Below, piece after piece: positions 18,277 to 27,016 of a stretch of 64,000 nt of DNA (position 1 is its first letter; each line of letters begins with the position of its first letter). The stretch comes from Leucobacter chromiiresistens (GTDB lineage: Bacteria > Actinomycetota > Actinomycetes > Actinomycetales > Microbacteriaceae): NCBI RefSeq assembly GCF_900102345.1, contig NZ_FNKB01000001.1:1054001-1118000 (forward strand), read 5' to 3'. Both the position numbers and the translations under genes were made by a program. The notes beneath the pieces are model-generated. The model was not told where the DNA came from. It saw only the letters and a program-made list of their open reading frames with translations, and did no database searches.

Positions 18277-19419
18277 GTGACCCGACCCGATACCGCGACC
18301 AAGCACGCCGCAGACGTCTCAGCAATGTTCGATGAGGTCTCGCCGCGATACGACCTCATCAACGACGTGCTCACCGTCGGCAACGACCGGTTGTGGCGCG
18401 TCGCGACGACGAAAGCGATCGCCCCGCGCAAGGGCATGCGCGTGCTCGACCTCGCGGCGGGCACCGGAACGTCGTCGGCCGCGATCGCCGCGCACGGCGC
18501 CCACGTCGTCGCCGCAGACTTCTCCGAGGGCATGCTCGCCGAGGGGCGCAAGCGCCACGCGGGCAACGATCTCATCGAGTTCCAGTGGGCCGATGCCACG
18601 CAGCTGCCGTTCGCCGACGACTCGTTCGACGCAGCGACCATCTCGTACGGGCTGCGCAACGTCAACGACCCGAAGGCGGCGCTGCGCGAGATGCGCCGGG
18701 TGGTAAAGCCCGGCGGCCGCGTCGTGATCGCCGAGTTCTCGACGCCGCCCTCCGCGCTCGTGCGCGGGCCGTACGCGTTCTACGGCCGCCACGTGCTGCC
18801 TCGCGTCGCCGGTGCCATCAACCGCGATGCAGCCGCGGCGTACCGCTACCTGAACGAATCGATCGAGGCGTGGCCCGATCAGGCCGAGCTCGCCGCATGG
18901 ATGCGGGAGGCCGGATTCGAGCGCGTCGTCTACCGCAACCTGACGTTCGGCATCGTCGCACTGCACCGCGGCTTCGTGCCGCGCGAGACGCCGCAGGCCG
19001 CTGCGCCGCAGCAGCCCGCTGCGGCTGAGCCGGCGGCGGCGAAGCAGCCCGCCGCAGCGAAGCAGCCCGCAGCAGCGAAGCAGGCCGCGGCACCGAAGAA
19101 TCCCGCAGCCGCGAAGAAGCCCGCTCCCGCGAAGGCGGCGCCCAAGAAGCCCGCAGCCGCGACGCCGAAGAAGCCCGCAGCCGCGAAGAAGCCCGCTGCC
19201 CCGAAGGCGGCGCCCAAGGAGCCCGCAGCTGCCGTGAAGCCGGCCCCCGCGAAGCCCGCTGCCGCGAAGGCGGCGCCCAAGAAGCCCGCAGCTGCCGCGC
19301 AGCCTGCCGCGGCGAAGCCTGCTCCCAAGAAGCCTGCGCCCCAGAAACCCGCGGCGCCCCAGCAGCCCGCCCCCGAGGCGCCGAACGACACCACCCCTCG
19401 ACCTGGAGACACCCCGTGA
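18277..19419 (+). CDS. menG: demethylmenaquinone methyltransferase MenG (UbiE) with long Ala-Pro-Lys tail
   Basis: MenG methylates demethylmenaquinone with S-adenosylmethionine, the last pathway step. Residues 1-238 form the usual enzyme: [20 protein letters not shown] at the N-terminus, the SAM loop [26 protein letters not shown], and [12 protein letters not shown] at the C-terminus. Residues 239-380 are an unusual low-complexity extension of repeated AAAKKPA and APKKPA units, strongly basic and histone-H1-like, absent from ordinary MenG. The tail is in frame and ends exactly at the overlap with the next start, so it is translated. TACGAT (18265-18270) six bases before the GTG indicates a leaderless transcript. 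Confidence 0.93.
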   Translation: MTRPDTATKHAADVSAMFDEVSPRYDLINDVLTVGNDRLWRVATTKAIAPRKGMRVLDLAAGTGTSSAAIAAHGAHVVAADFSEGMLAEGRKRHAGNDLIEFQWADATQLPFADDSFDAATISYGLRNVNDPKAALREMRRVVKPGGRVVIAEFSTPPSALVRGPYAFYGRHVLPRVAGAINRDAAAAYRYLNESIEAWPDQAELAAWMREAGFERVVYRNLTFGIVALHRGFVPRETPQAAAPQQPAAAEPAAAKQPAAAKQPAAAKQAAAPKNPAAAKKPAPAKAAPKKPAAATPKKPAAAKKPAAPKAAPKEPAAAVKPAPAKPAAAKAAPKKPAAAAQPAAAKPAPKKPAPQKPAAPQQPAPEAPNDTTPRPGDTP

Positions 19420-20474
19420 GTCGTCCCATCGCCGAAGACACGGCAACGCAGGCGCTCCCCATGCGCCTCTTCCGCGGCGCGGCCGACCGCAGGCATGCGA
19501 AGGAGATCCAGCAGCAGCTCGAGCTCGTCGAGTCCGAGCTGCTCGAGCACCTCCGCTTCGCCTCGCCGGTCGCCGATGCACCCGCCCGTTACCTGATGGG
19601 CGCGGGGGGCAAGCGGATCCGGCCCCTGCTGACGCTGCTCACCAGCGAGCTCGGCACCGGCCCGAACGAGTTGGTGCGCCGGGCGGCGGAGGCCGTCGAG
19701 ATGACGCACCTCGCCTCGCTGTACCACGACGACGTGATGGACGACGCGAAGCTGCGGCGCGGCGTCGACGCGGCTCAGACCGTCTGGTCGAACTCCGTCG
19801 CGATCCTCGCCGGAGACCTGCTCTTCGCCCGCGCGTCATCGCTGGTGTCGGGCATGGGCGAGGAGGCGATCCTGCTGCAGGCGCGCACCTTCGAGCGCCT
19901 GTGCCTGGGGCAGCTCCACGAGACGGTCGGCGCGCAGCCGGGCGACGACCCGAAGGCGCACTACATCCAGGTGCTCGCCGACAAGACCGGCGCGCTCATC
20001 TCGACCGCGGCGCGCATGGGCGTGATGTTCGGCAACGCGCCCGCCGAGTTCGCCGACCCCGTGACGGAGTACGGGGAGCGCATCGGCGTGGCCTTCCAGC
20101 TCATCGACGACGTCATCGACCTCTCGCCGAAGAAGGAGCAGACCGGCAAGCGGGCGGGCACCGATCTGCGCGCCGGCGTGGTGACGCTGCCGTACCTGCT
20201 GCTGCAGGATCGCGCCGCCTCCGGCGACGCCGACGACGCCGCGCTGCTCGCACGCATCGAGGCGGGCGTCGCCGAGATTCGGGGCGGCGCCGATCCGTCG
20301 CTGCTCGATCCCGAGGTGCAGGCGCTGCAGACGCACCCCGTCACCCGCGAGACCGAGGCGACCGCGCACCGCTGGGCGGAGGACGCGGTGCGCGCCCTCG
20401 ACCCGCTGCCGAAGTCGTCGGTGAAGCGCGCACTCGAGCGCATGGCCGACTCGATCGTCAACCGCGAAGGCTGA
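19416..20474 (+). CDS. long-chain polyprenyl diphosphate synthase (menaquinone side chain)
   Basis: A 352-residue trans-prenyltransferase that builds the isoprenoid tail used by MenA. The first aspartate-rich motif is HDDVMDD (D105, D106, D109) and the second is [18 protein letters not shown] (D231, D232, D235). GGKRIRP (65-70) and the chain-end region [10 protein letters not shown] are also typical. It matches the heptaprenyl to decaprenyl synthase group; the exact chain length cannot be assigned. The GTG start overlaps the menG stop (GTGA), so prenyl supply and quinone methylation are made from one coupled message. Confidence 0.92.
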   Translation: MSRPIAEDTATQALPMRLFRGAADRRHAKEIQQQLELVESELLEHLRFASPVADAPARYLMGAGGKRIRPLLTLLTSELGTGPNELVRRAAEAVEMTHLASLYHDDVMDDAKLRRGVDAAQTVWSNSVAILAGDLLFARASSLVSGMGEEAILLQARTFERLCLGQLHETVGAQPGDDPKAHYIQVLADKTGALISTAARMGVMFGNAPAEFADPVTEYGERIGVAFQLIDDVIDLSPKKEQTGKRAGTDLRAGVVTLPYLLLQDRAASGDADDAALLARIEAGVAEIRGGADPSLLDPEVQALQTHPVTRETEATAHRWAEDAVRALDPLPKSSVKRALERMADSIVNREG

Positions 20475-20564
20475 CCCGCGGCGCCGAGCGCCGCGACACG
20501 ACACCACCCACGCGCGAACCCCCGCGGATCACAGCGGCGGGGGAATGGAAGGAAGAACCGAGCG

Positions 20565-21965
20565 ATGAGCAAGATGCGACTGGCGATCGTGGGAGCCGGA
20601 CCGGCGGGTATCTACGCCGCAGATCTGCTGCTGAAGGCGGAACGCGATTTCGCGGTCGAGATCGACCTCTTCGAGCAGCTTCCCGCGCCGTACGGGCTGG
20701 TGCGCTACGGCGTCTCGCCCGACCACCCCCGCATCAAGGGCATCATCACCGCACTGCGCGACGTGCTCGACCGGGCGAGCTCGGGGGAGACGGGCGACGA
20801 CTCCATCCGCTACTTCGGCAACGTGCGGTACGGGCAGGATCTGAAGCTCGACGACCTCAAGCGGCACTATCACGCGGTGATCTTCTCGACCGGCGCGATC
20901 CGCGACGCCGCGCTGCAGATCCCGGGCATCGACGCCGAGGGCTCGTACGGCGCCGCCGACTTCGTGAGCTGGTTCGACGGGCACCCCGACGTGCCCCGCA
21001 CGTGGCCGCTCGAAGCCCGCTCGGTCGGCGTCATCGGCAACGGCAACGTCGCGCTCGACGTGTCGCGCATGCTCATCAAGCACGCCGAGGACCTGCTGCC
21101 CACCGAGATTCCGCAGAACGTGCACGAGGGGCTCGAGGCGAACCCCATCGAGGAGCTGCACCTCTTCGGCCGACGCGGCCCGAAGTACGTGAAGTTCACG
21201 CCGCTCGAACTGCGCGAACTCGGCGAGGTGCGCGACGTCGACATGGTGATCGACGAGCGCGACTTCGCGCACGACGACGCGTTCGCCGACGAGACCCTGA
21301 TGAAGAACAAGCAGGTCATCGTGATGACCCGCATCATGGACAAGTGGCGCGACGAGCAGCGCGCGCGCGAAGCCGGCGAGGTCGAGCCCGCATCGCGCCA
21401 ACTCCACCTCCACTTCTGGTCGAAGCCCGTCGAGGTCGTCGTCGAGGCGGGCCGCGTCGCCGGGCTCAAGGTCGAGCGCACCGCGCCCGACGGGCAGGGC
21501 GGCATCGTCGACACGGGGGAGTTCGAGATCATCCCGATCCAGTCGCTGTACCGCGCGGTCGGGTACTTCGGATCGCCCCTCGACGAGATTCCGTTCGACG
21601 ACGCGAAGGGCGTGATCCCGAACGCGCAGGGGCGGGTGCTCGACCTCGAGGGCCAGCAGATCGCGGGCGTCTACGCGACCGGGTGGATCAAGCGCGGGCC
21701 CGTCGGCCTCATCGGACACACCAAGTCGGATGCCATGGAGACGCTCGAGTGCCTGCTCGAGGATCGCGACGCGCTGTGGACCCCCGACGAGACCGACCCG
21801 CTCGCGATCCCCGCGCTGCTCGACGAGCGCGGCGTTCCGTACACGACCATCGAGGGCTGGCACCGGCTCGACGCGCACGAGCTCGGCCTGGGCGAGCCCC
21901 ACGGCCGCGCGCGCATCAAGGTGGTGCCGCGCGACGAGATGACGCGCATCTCCCGCGGCGAGTAG
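20565..21965 (+). CDS. fprA: ferredoxin/flavodoxin-NADP+ reductase, FprA (adrenodoxin reductase) type
   Basis: A 466-residue flavoprotein that moves electrons between NADPH and ferredoxin. The FAD-binding GAGPAGIYAADLLL is at 9-22, followed by the family stretch PAPYGLVRYGVSPDHPRIK (about 43-61). The NADPH-binding GNGNVALDVSRML lies near 156-168, and the conserved C-terminal GWIKRGPVGLIGHTK near 371-385. This is the adrenodoxin-reductase-like form usual in actinobacteria. It has a clear GGAAGGAAG ribosome-binding site and is separated by 90 bases from the polyprenyl synthase, so it is a likely distal operon member. A nine-base-pair hairpin follows the stop. Confidence 0.93.
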   Translation: MSKMRLAIVGAGPAGIYAADLLLKAERDFAVEIDLFEQLPAPYGLVRYGVSPDHPRIKGIITALRDVLDRASSGETGDDSIRYFGNVRYGQDLKLDDLKRHYHAVIFSTGAIRDAALQIPGIDAEGSYGAADFVSWFDGHPDVPRTWPLEARSVGVIGNGNVALDVSRMLIKHAEDLLPTEIPQNVHEGLEANPIEELHLFGRRGPKYVKFTPLELRELGEVRDVDMVIDERDFAHDDAFADETLMKNKQVIVMTRIMDKWRDEQRAREAGEVEPASRQLHLHFWSKPVEVVVEAGRVAGLKVERTAPDGQGGIVDTGEFEIIPIQSLYRAVGYFGSPLDEIPFDDAKGVIPNAQGRVLDLEGQQIAGVYATGWIKRGPVGLIGHTKSDAMETLECLLEDRDALWTPDETDPLAIPALLDERGVPYTTIEGWHRLDAHELGLGEPHGRARIKVVPRDEMTRISRGE

Positions 21966-21966
21966 C

Positions 21967-21987
21967 GCGGGCTCGCTGCGAGCCCGC
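21967..21987 (+). terminator. GC hairpin after fprA
   Basis: GCGGGCTCG and CGAGCCCGC form a perfect nine-base-pair stem with the loop CTG, starting one base after the stop codon. No U-run follows. Downstream bases 21988-22060 hold two copies of a CCCGCGCGAGC/GCGCACGCGTGC pattern and no gene. Confidence 0.55.
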
Positions 21988-22068
21988 GCGAGCGCACGCG
22001 TGCTCGGCGAGCCCGGTCGTGCTCGTCTGAGCCCGCGCGAGCTCGCCTGAGCGCACGCGTGCAGGATC

Positions 22069-22123
22069 GGCGACAGAAAGTCCGCTCCTCAGCGCGGCTC
22101 AAGCGGAGTTCGTGTCGCATTTC
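22069..22123. repeat. intergenic palindrome, family B copy 1 (reverse orientation)
   Basis: A 55-bp imperfect inverted repeat. Read on the minus strand it begins GAAATGCGAC and ends TTCTGTCGCC, the same frame as the copy at 42243-42297. Its edge overlaps the stop codon of the sirtuin gene (22122-22124), and it lies between the convergent fprA and sirtuin genes, suggesting a bidirectional terminator. Confidence 0.75.
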
Positions 22124-23030
22124 AGGAGGAGCCGAGTATCCGCTCGAGCGCGGCGAGTGTCTCGGCCGCACCGGCGTCGATGCGCACCGTCACCGACTCG
22201 CGCGCATCGATCGCGGTCGGCCCGCGGTTGATCACCGCGATCGGGATGCCGCGCAGCTGCGCGCGGTGTACCAGGCGGATGCCCGTGTTCACCGCGAGCG
22301 AGGTGCCGATCAGCAGCAGACCGCCCGCGGCCGCGACGAGCGCCTCCGCGGTCTCGAACACGGGCCGGGGCACGAGCTCGCCGAAGTACACGACGTCGGG
22401 GCGCAGGATCGACCCGCACTCCGGGCAGCTCGGAGCCTCGACGGTGGCGGTCTCGCTCACGAGGGCATCGCCGTCGGGGGCGATCTCGGCACCGGCGTTG
22501 CGCGCGGCGAAGCCCGGGTTGAGGTCGTCGAACCAGCCCAGCACCTGATCGCGCGTGAAGCGGTGATCGTGCTCCGTGCACCGGATCACGTTCCCGTTGC
22601 CGTGCAGCTCGACGACGCTCCGGGATCCCGCCCGCCGATGCAGATTGTCGACGTTCTGCGTGATCACGCCGTTCGTGAGCCCCGCGGCCTCGAATCGGGC
22701 GAGCGCGAGGTGACCGGAGTTCGGGGCGACGCCGGCGGCCCGCAGCGCGCCCACGCGCGCACCGGCCCAGAAGCGGCGACGGTACGCCGGGTCCTCCATG
22801 AACTGCGCGATGCTCATCGGCGTGCGCGGCGGCGTGCCCGCACCGCGGTAGTCGGGGATACCCGAATCGGTGCTGATGCCGGCACCCGTGAGCACCGCGA
22901 GCGGGGCGGCCCCGAAGAGTGCCGCGAGCCGCTCGAGTTCGGCCGAACGGCTCCCGGACGGGTCGCTCGCAACCGCCGCCCTGCGGGGCCGCGCCTCGGA
23001 CGAGCGGTGTCGGGCTGAGTGATCGTTCAT
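22122..23030 (-). CDS. Sir2-family NAD-dependent protein deacylase (sirtuin)
   Basis: Sirtuins remove acyl groups from lysines using NAD+. From ATG 23030 the product has 302 residues with GAGISTDSGIPDYRG (NAD loop), TQNVDNLHRRAG, the catalytic His in ELHGNGN, and LLLIGTSLAVNTG. The wording is closest to SIRT4-like class II sirtuins. The zinc site is unusual: the second pair CPEC is normal, but the first reads CTEHDH, so a His may replace a Cys. The start overlaps the stop of the PucR regulator (ATGA), so the two proteins are co-translated. That coupling suggests the deacylase serves or tunes the adjoining catabolic locus, which is inference. Confidence 0.9.
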   Translation of the reverse strand: MNDHSARHRSSEARPRRAAVASDPSGSRSAELERLAALFGAAPLAVLTGAGISTDSGIPDYRGAGTPPRTPMSIAQFMEDPAYRRRFWAGARVGALRAAGVAPNSGHLALARFEAAGLTNGVITQNVDNLHRRAGSRSVVELHGNGNVIRCTEHDHRFTRDQVLGWFDDLNPGFAARNAGAEIAPDGDALVSETATVEAPSCPECGSILRPDVVYFGELVPRPVFETAEALVAAAGGLLLIGTSLAVNTGIRLVHRAQLRGIPIAVINRGPTAIDARESVTVRIDAGAAETLAALERILGSS

Positions 23031-24640
23031 CTGGGGTTCTTCTTTCCCGCGATTCGACGTGCGCGAAGCTGGAGCCACGTGGTGAGGAGCACGTCGGCGT
23101 TGGAGAGGTCGATGCCGTGCTGTTCCTCGATCTGACGCATACGGTATCGCACGGTGTTCTCGTGCACGGAGAGGGCGCGGGCGGTGCGGGCGACATTGCC
23201 GAGATTCGCGCACCAGGCCTCCAGCGTCTCGACGAGGAGTGCCTGTTCCGCCTCCAGGGCGACGAGCCCCGGGGTGAGCAGTTCGGGTTCTGAGAGGAAT
23301 ACCGCTTCGACGCGTTCGAGAATGAGCAGCGTTCGCACGGCGTCGACCGTGACGATGCGTCGGGAGATGATCCCGCCATGTCGTTCGGCCGTGTCGAGCA
23401 GGCGATCGGCGAGCTGTCGCAGCGCGGCGACTTCGCCCGAGCGATACGCGGCGCCGGGCAGGGAGACGAGCGTGCCGGGCCCGACGAGCCGGTCGATGAC
23501 GGGAAGCAGCGGTTCGACGAGGTGCGTCGCGGGGAGGAGCGGCTGACGCGCGACGAGCGCGTACACGCGATCCCCGCGCGCGACCGTCACCGACTCCGGG
23601 CGATGCAGGGCGAGATGGCGCTGCACCGTCGACCGCAGTTGCGCGAGCGTGGTCTGCCGCGCATCTTTCGCGGGGGAGAAGACGATGAGCTCGCTGCCGC
23701 GCTCCTCGGGATGCCCGAGTTCTGCGAGTTCGGAACCCGTGACGTCGCTGCCGTCGAGGAGCGTGCGGAGCCTGGCCTCGCGGGGGATGTGCGTCGTGCG
23801 TCGCGCGTGGATGTCGCTGAGGAGGTGCGCAGCAGCCAGTGAAGCGGCCTCGCGGATCCTCGCGCCCTGCTCCGCGGTGAGCTCGGGGAGACCGCTCGAG
23901 TCGATTGCCCAGATCGTGCCGAGCGGGAGCGCCCCCGCACGTATCGCGAAGGCCACCCGCGGCTCCTCGTCGCCGAGACGCGGATACTTGATCGGGTCCT
24001 CTGAGCGCAGCACGGTGCGGTACTGGTCGTCGTTGAAGGGGGAATCGGGCACTTCGCGGGTGAGGATTCCCTGGGTGCGGAGCCGGTCGATGAGCTGCCC
24101 CGGTACCGATGAGTAGGCGATGATGCGGCGCCCGAGATCCTCGATGGCGACCGAACCGCCGAAATACTCCGCGAGCTCGTTGGCGAGAGCGAACAACGGC
24201 TCCAAGCCGCGATCCCGGTGCGCGTCGTCGCGGTGGCGCCGCTCGCCGAGCGCTTGAGCGAGCAATGAGTCGAACAGGCGCCAGCTCACCTGGTCCGCGA
24301 TGCGGATGCAGGGGATGCCGACGCGTTCGGCGAGCAGCTCGAGCGCGGCAACGTGGTCGTCGCTGCACTTGACGACGATGCCGGCTGCCGCGTGGCGCGC
24401 CGCCAGGTTCGCGAGGTCTGCGATGTGCTGCACCGACAGCTGCTGCGGCGCGGGTACGAGGAGGAGCAGCCCTGCTTCGTCGGGAATGGCGTCACGGGCG
24501 TCGTAGAACTCGGCGCCGCGCACTAGGTGCTGCAGATCGCGCGCGCCGAGCGGCGTCGCGATCCCCGGCTCGAACAGAGCGAGCAACTCGGCGAGCGGCA
24601 CTCCATCGGAAACAGGGATTGGAGAAATCTGCGTATCCAC
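23027..24640 (-). CDS. PucR-family transcriptional regulator
   Basis: A 537-residue regulator with the PucR layout: an N-terminal purine-catabolism-like ligand domain (about 10-130), a central GGDEF-like or GAF-like region, and a C-terminal helix-turn-helix. The HTH includes CANLGNVARTARALSVHENTVRYRMRQIEEQHGIDL. The GTG 24640 start was chosen because TATATT (24647-24652, minus strand) ends six bases upstream and the divergent gene begins at 24726. PucR proteins generally activate a nearby transport and degradation locus in response to substrate. The target here is most likely the divergent decarboxylase/ABC operon plus itself. The ligand is not predictable. Confidence 0.85.
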   Translation of the reverse strand: MDTQISPIPVSDGVPLAELLALFEPGIATPLGARDLQHLVRGAEFYDARDAIPDEAGLLLLVPAPQQLSVQHIADLANLAARHAAAGIVVKCSDDHVAALELLAERVGIPCIRIADQVSWRLFDSLLAQALGERRHRDDAHRDRGLEPLFALANELAEYFGGSVAIEDLGRRIIAYSSVPGQLIDRLRTQGILTREVPDSPFNDDQYRTVLRSEDPIKYPRLGDEEPRVAFAIRAGALPLGTIWAIDSSGLPELTAEQGARIREAASLAAAHLLSDIHARRTTHIPREARLRTLLDGSDVTGSELAELGHPEERGSELIVFSPAKDARQTTLAQLRSTVQRHLALHRPESVTVARGDRVYALVARQPLLPATHLVEPLLPVIDRLVGPGTLVSLPGAAYRSGEVAALRQLADRLLDTAERHGGIISRRIVTVDAVRTLLILERVEAVFLSEPELLTPGLVALEAEQALLVETLEAWCANLGNVARTARALSVHENTVRYRMRQIEEQHGIDLSNADVLLTTWLQLRARRIAGKKNPR

Positions 24641-24725
24641 GCTCCAAATATATGCCAGAACCACAAAGCTCTCGGCCGTCTCGAAGCCTAACCTGGACAC
24701 GCAACGACGCCAACGGAGGCCCCTT

Positions 24726-26024
24726 ATGCACACCATGCCGCCCGCTCCCCAGGGCACCCGTCTGAGTGAACTGCGGGAGGTGCTCCCGGAGGAGTCATCC
24801 GTGACAGCCGACGGAGTGCTCTCGATCGGGGGCGTGCCCGTCACGACCCTGGCGGAACGCTACGGCACCCCGCTCCACGTCATCGACGAGACCGGGCTGC
24901 GCAGACAGATCCGCCGCTTCGTCGACGGCCTGCAGAGGCGATGGCCCAACGCGGAGGTGCTCTTCGCATCGAAATCGCTTCCCGTCGTCGGCATGTATCG
25001 CGTCGCTCAGGAGGAGGGCATGTCGGTCGACATCGCCGGCGGCGGCGAGCTGCGGCTCGCGCTCGCCGCCGGGGTCGCCCCGGAACGTCTCCACTTCCAC
25101 GGAAACGCGAAGACCGATGCAGAGCTGCAGATGGCGCTCGATGCCGGAATCGGCACGATCATCGTCGACAACTGCGACGAACTCGATCGCCTCGAGCGAT
25201 TGCTGACGCGGCCCCAGAAGCTCCTGCTCCGGGTCATCCCCGGAGTCGACGCAGACACTCATGCTTCGCAGGCCACGGGCGGAGAGCGCTCGAAGTTCGG
25301 TCTGCCGATGCGGCAGGCGCACGCCGCCATCGAGCGCATGCGCGCCCACCCCTTCATGGAATTCGAAGGCGTGCACCTGCACATCGGATCGCAGATCCTC
25401 AACACGCGGCAGTTCGCCGAAGCGGTGGAGAAGATCTCCTCGGCGGGAACGTTCGACACCTACGACGTGGGCGGAGGCCTGGGGGTCAAATACACCTACG
25501 ACGAGGAGGCGCCGAGCGTCGAGGCGTATCTCGACGCCATCGTTGCGGCCGCACGCGACCACCTGCCGGAATCCGCCCGCCTCATGATCGAGCCCGGACG
25601 TTCGGTCGTCGCTCGCGCAGGCATCACGCTCTATCGCGTCGTCTCGGTCAAGCGGACCGGCGACGTGTTCGTCGCCGTGGATGGAGGGATGGCCGACCAG
25701 CTCGACGTCGCGCTCACGCATCAGCGATACGAGGCGGTCATCGCCGATCGGCTCGACGAAGCCTGGACCGAACGCGTCCAGCTCGTCGGGCGTCAGTGCG
25801 AGTCGGGTGATCTGCTGGTCGACGGCGCCGACTTCCCCGCCGCCCGCGTCGGCGACCTGGTCGCCATGGCGACGACCGGTGCGTATGCATACACGATGGC
25901 CAACAACTACAACGGCGCCCTCAAACCCGCGATCGTCTTCGTGCGCGAAGGCGAAGCGCGTCTCGTCGCTCGGCGCGAGACGTACGACGATCTGCTCGCT
26001 CTCCATGCCCCTGCTGCCCTGTAG
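24726..26024 (+). CDS. fold-III PLP-dependent decarboxylase, diaminopimelate decarboxylase-like
   Basis: A 432-residue alanine-racemase-fold decarboxylase. Lys83 in LFASKSLP binds PLP; VHLHIGSQI, DVGGGLGVKY, EPGRSVVARAG and the active-site Cys358 in GRQCESGD follow, as does GAYAYTMANNYNG. These are the diaminopimelate decarboxylase motifs. The gene sits in a transport operon under a PucR regulator rather than with lysine or arginine-tRNA genes. It may therefore be a catabolic paralogue acting on an imported diamino or D-amino acid. A TAACCT -10 candidate near 24688 and a GGAGG ribosome-binding site precede the ATG. The following importer genes are close and co-directional. Confidence 0.85.
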   Translation: MHTMPPAPQGTRLSELREVLPEESSVTADGVLSIGGVPVTTLAERYGTPLHVIDETGLRRQIRRFVDGLQRRWPNAEVLFASKSLPVVGMYRVAQEEGMSVDIAGGGELRLALAAGVAPERLHFHGNAKTDAELQMALDAGIGTIIVDNCDELDRLERLLTRPQKLLLRVIPGVDADTHASQATGGERSKFGLPMRQAHAAIERMRAHPFMEFEGVHLHIGSQILNTRQFAEAVEKISSAGTFDTYDVGGGLGVKYTYDEEAPSVEAYLDAIVAAARDHLPESARLMIEPGRSVVARAGITLYRVVSVKRTGDVFVAVDGGMADQLDVALTHQRYEAVIADRLDEAWTERVQLVGRQCESGDLLVDGADFPAARVGDLVAMATTGAYAYTMANNYNGALKPAIVFVREGEARLVARRETYDDLLALHAPAAL

Positions 26025-26089
26025 CGGGACGCCCCGCACCCGCCGCGCCCCGGCACTCACGACACCTCTCAACGACGAAGGATCTGCTC

Positions 26090-27016
26090 ATGACGAAGTA
26101 CCCACTTGCCCTGCTCGCCACCGCAGCCGTTGCGACTCTCGCACTCTCCGGCTGTTCGGGATCCGGCTCCGCCGATGCGGCGAACGAAACGGCCTCGTCG
26201 AGCCTGCCGACGGGTGACGAGATCACGACGACGGCGGACGCCGCCCTCGGCGAGCTGCTTCCCGAGGACATCGTCGACGCCGGCGTCATCAACATCGCCG
26301 TCGACATCCCGTTCCCACCCATGGCGATGTACGACGAGAACAATCGCGAGATCGGTTTCGACCCCGAGCTCGGTCGTCTGCTCGGCCAGAAGCTCGGCAT
26401 CGACGTCTCGCTGAACAAGCAGGCATTCGACTCCGTGATCCCGTCGTTGCAGGCGAACAAGAACGACATCATCATGAGCGGCATGAACGACACCCCCGAG
26501 CGGCAGGAGACGCTGAGCTTCATCGACTACACGCACGGAGGCTTCGCCATCGCCGTGCAGAAGGGCAATCCCGAAGGCATCACCACGCAGCGCGACCTCT
26601 GCGGGAAGACCGTGTCGGTGCAGAAGGCCACGGTGCAGGGTGATCTGCTCCGCGCCATGGACTGCGACGTCGACGTCATGGAGCTTCCGAGCGATCTCGA
26701 TGCCCAGACCGCGCTGCGGGCCGGAAAGAGCCAGGCGTACACCGCCGACGCAGTCGTCGCGGAGTACGTCGTCGCCACCACCGATGACGGGGAGGCCTTC
26801 GAGATCGTACGCGACCCCGAGAACCCTGCCGGGTTCAACCCCGTCTACAGCGGCATCGGGGTGCTGAAAGACGATACCGAGCTCATCGAGGCCGTGCGGC
26901 AGGCGCTGCAAGCCCTCATCGACGAAGGCACCTACCAGGAGGTGCTCGAACGGAACAGCATCGGCGCATACGCAGTGGAATCTGCAGAGGTCAATCAGGG
27001 AGCTGATGCCTCATGA
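26090..27016 (+). CDS. amino-acid ABC transporter substrate-binding lipoprotein (family 3)
   Basis: A 308-residue periplasmic-binding-type protein anchored by a lipobox (TLALSGCSG, Cys about 22). The domain I wording VDIPFPPMAMYDENNREIGF and DPELGRLLGQKLGIDV is typical of polar amino-acid binders, and PERQETLSFIDYTHGG marks the hinge region. It has a GAAGGA ribosome-binding site and begins 65 bases after the decarboxylase gene with no visible promoter between. Its stop overlaps the permease start (ATGA). The ligand is probably an amino acid that the decarboxylase acts on, which is inference from the operon. Confidence 0.9.
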   Translation: MTKYPLALLATAAVATLALSGCSGSGSADAANETASSSLPTGDEITTTADAALGELLPEDIVDAGVINIAVDIPFPPMAMYDENNREIGFDPELGRLLGQKLGIDVSLNKQAFDSVIPSLQANKNDIIMSGMNDTPERQETLSFIDYTHGGFAIAVQKGNPEGITTQRDLCGKTVSVQKATVQGDLLRAMDCDVDVMELPSDLDAQTALRAGKSQAYTADAVVAEYVVATTDDGEAFEIVRDPENPAGFNPVYSGIGVLKDDTELIEAVRQALQALIDEGTYQEVLERNSIGAYAVESAEVNQGADAS

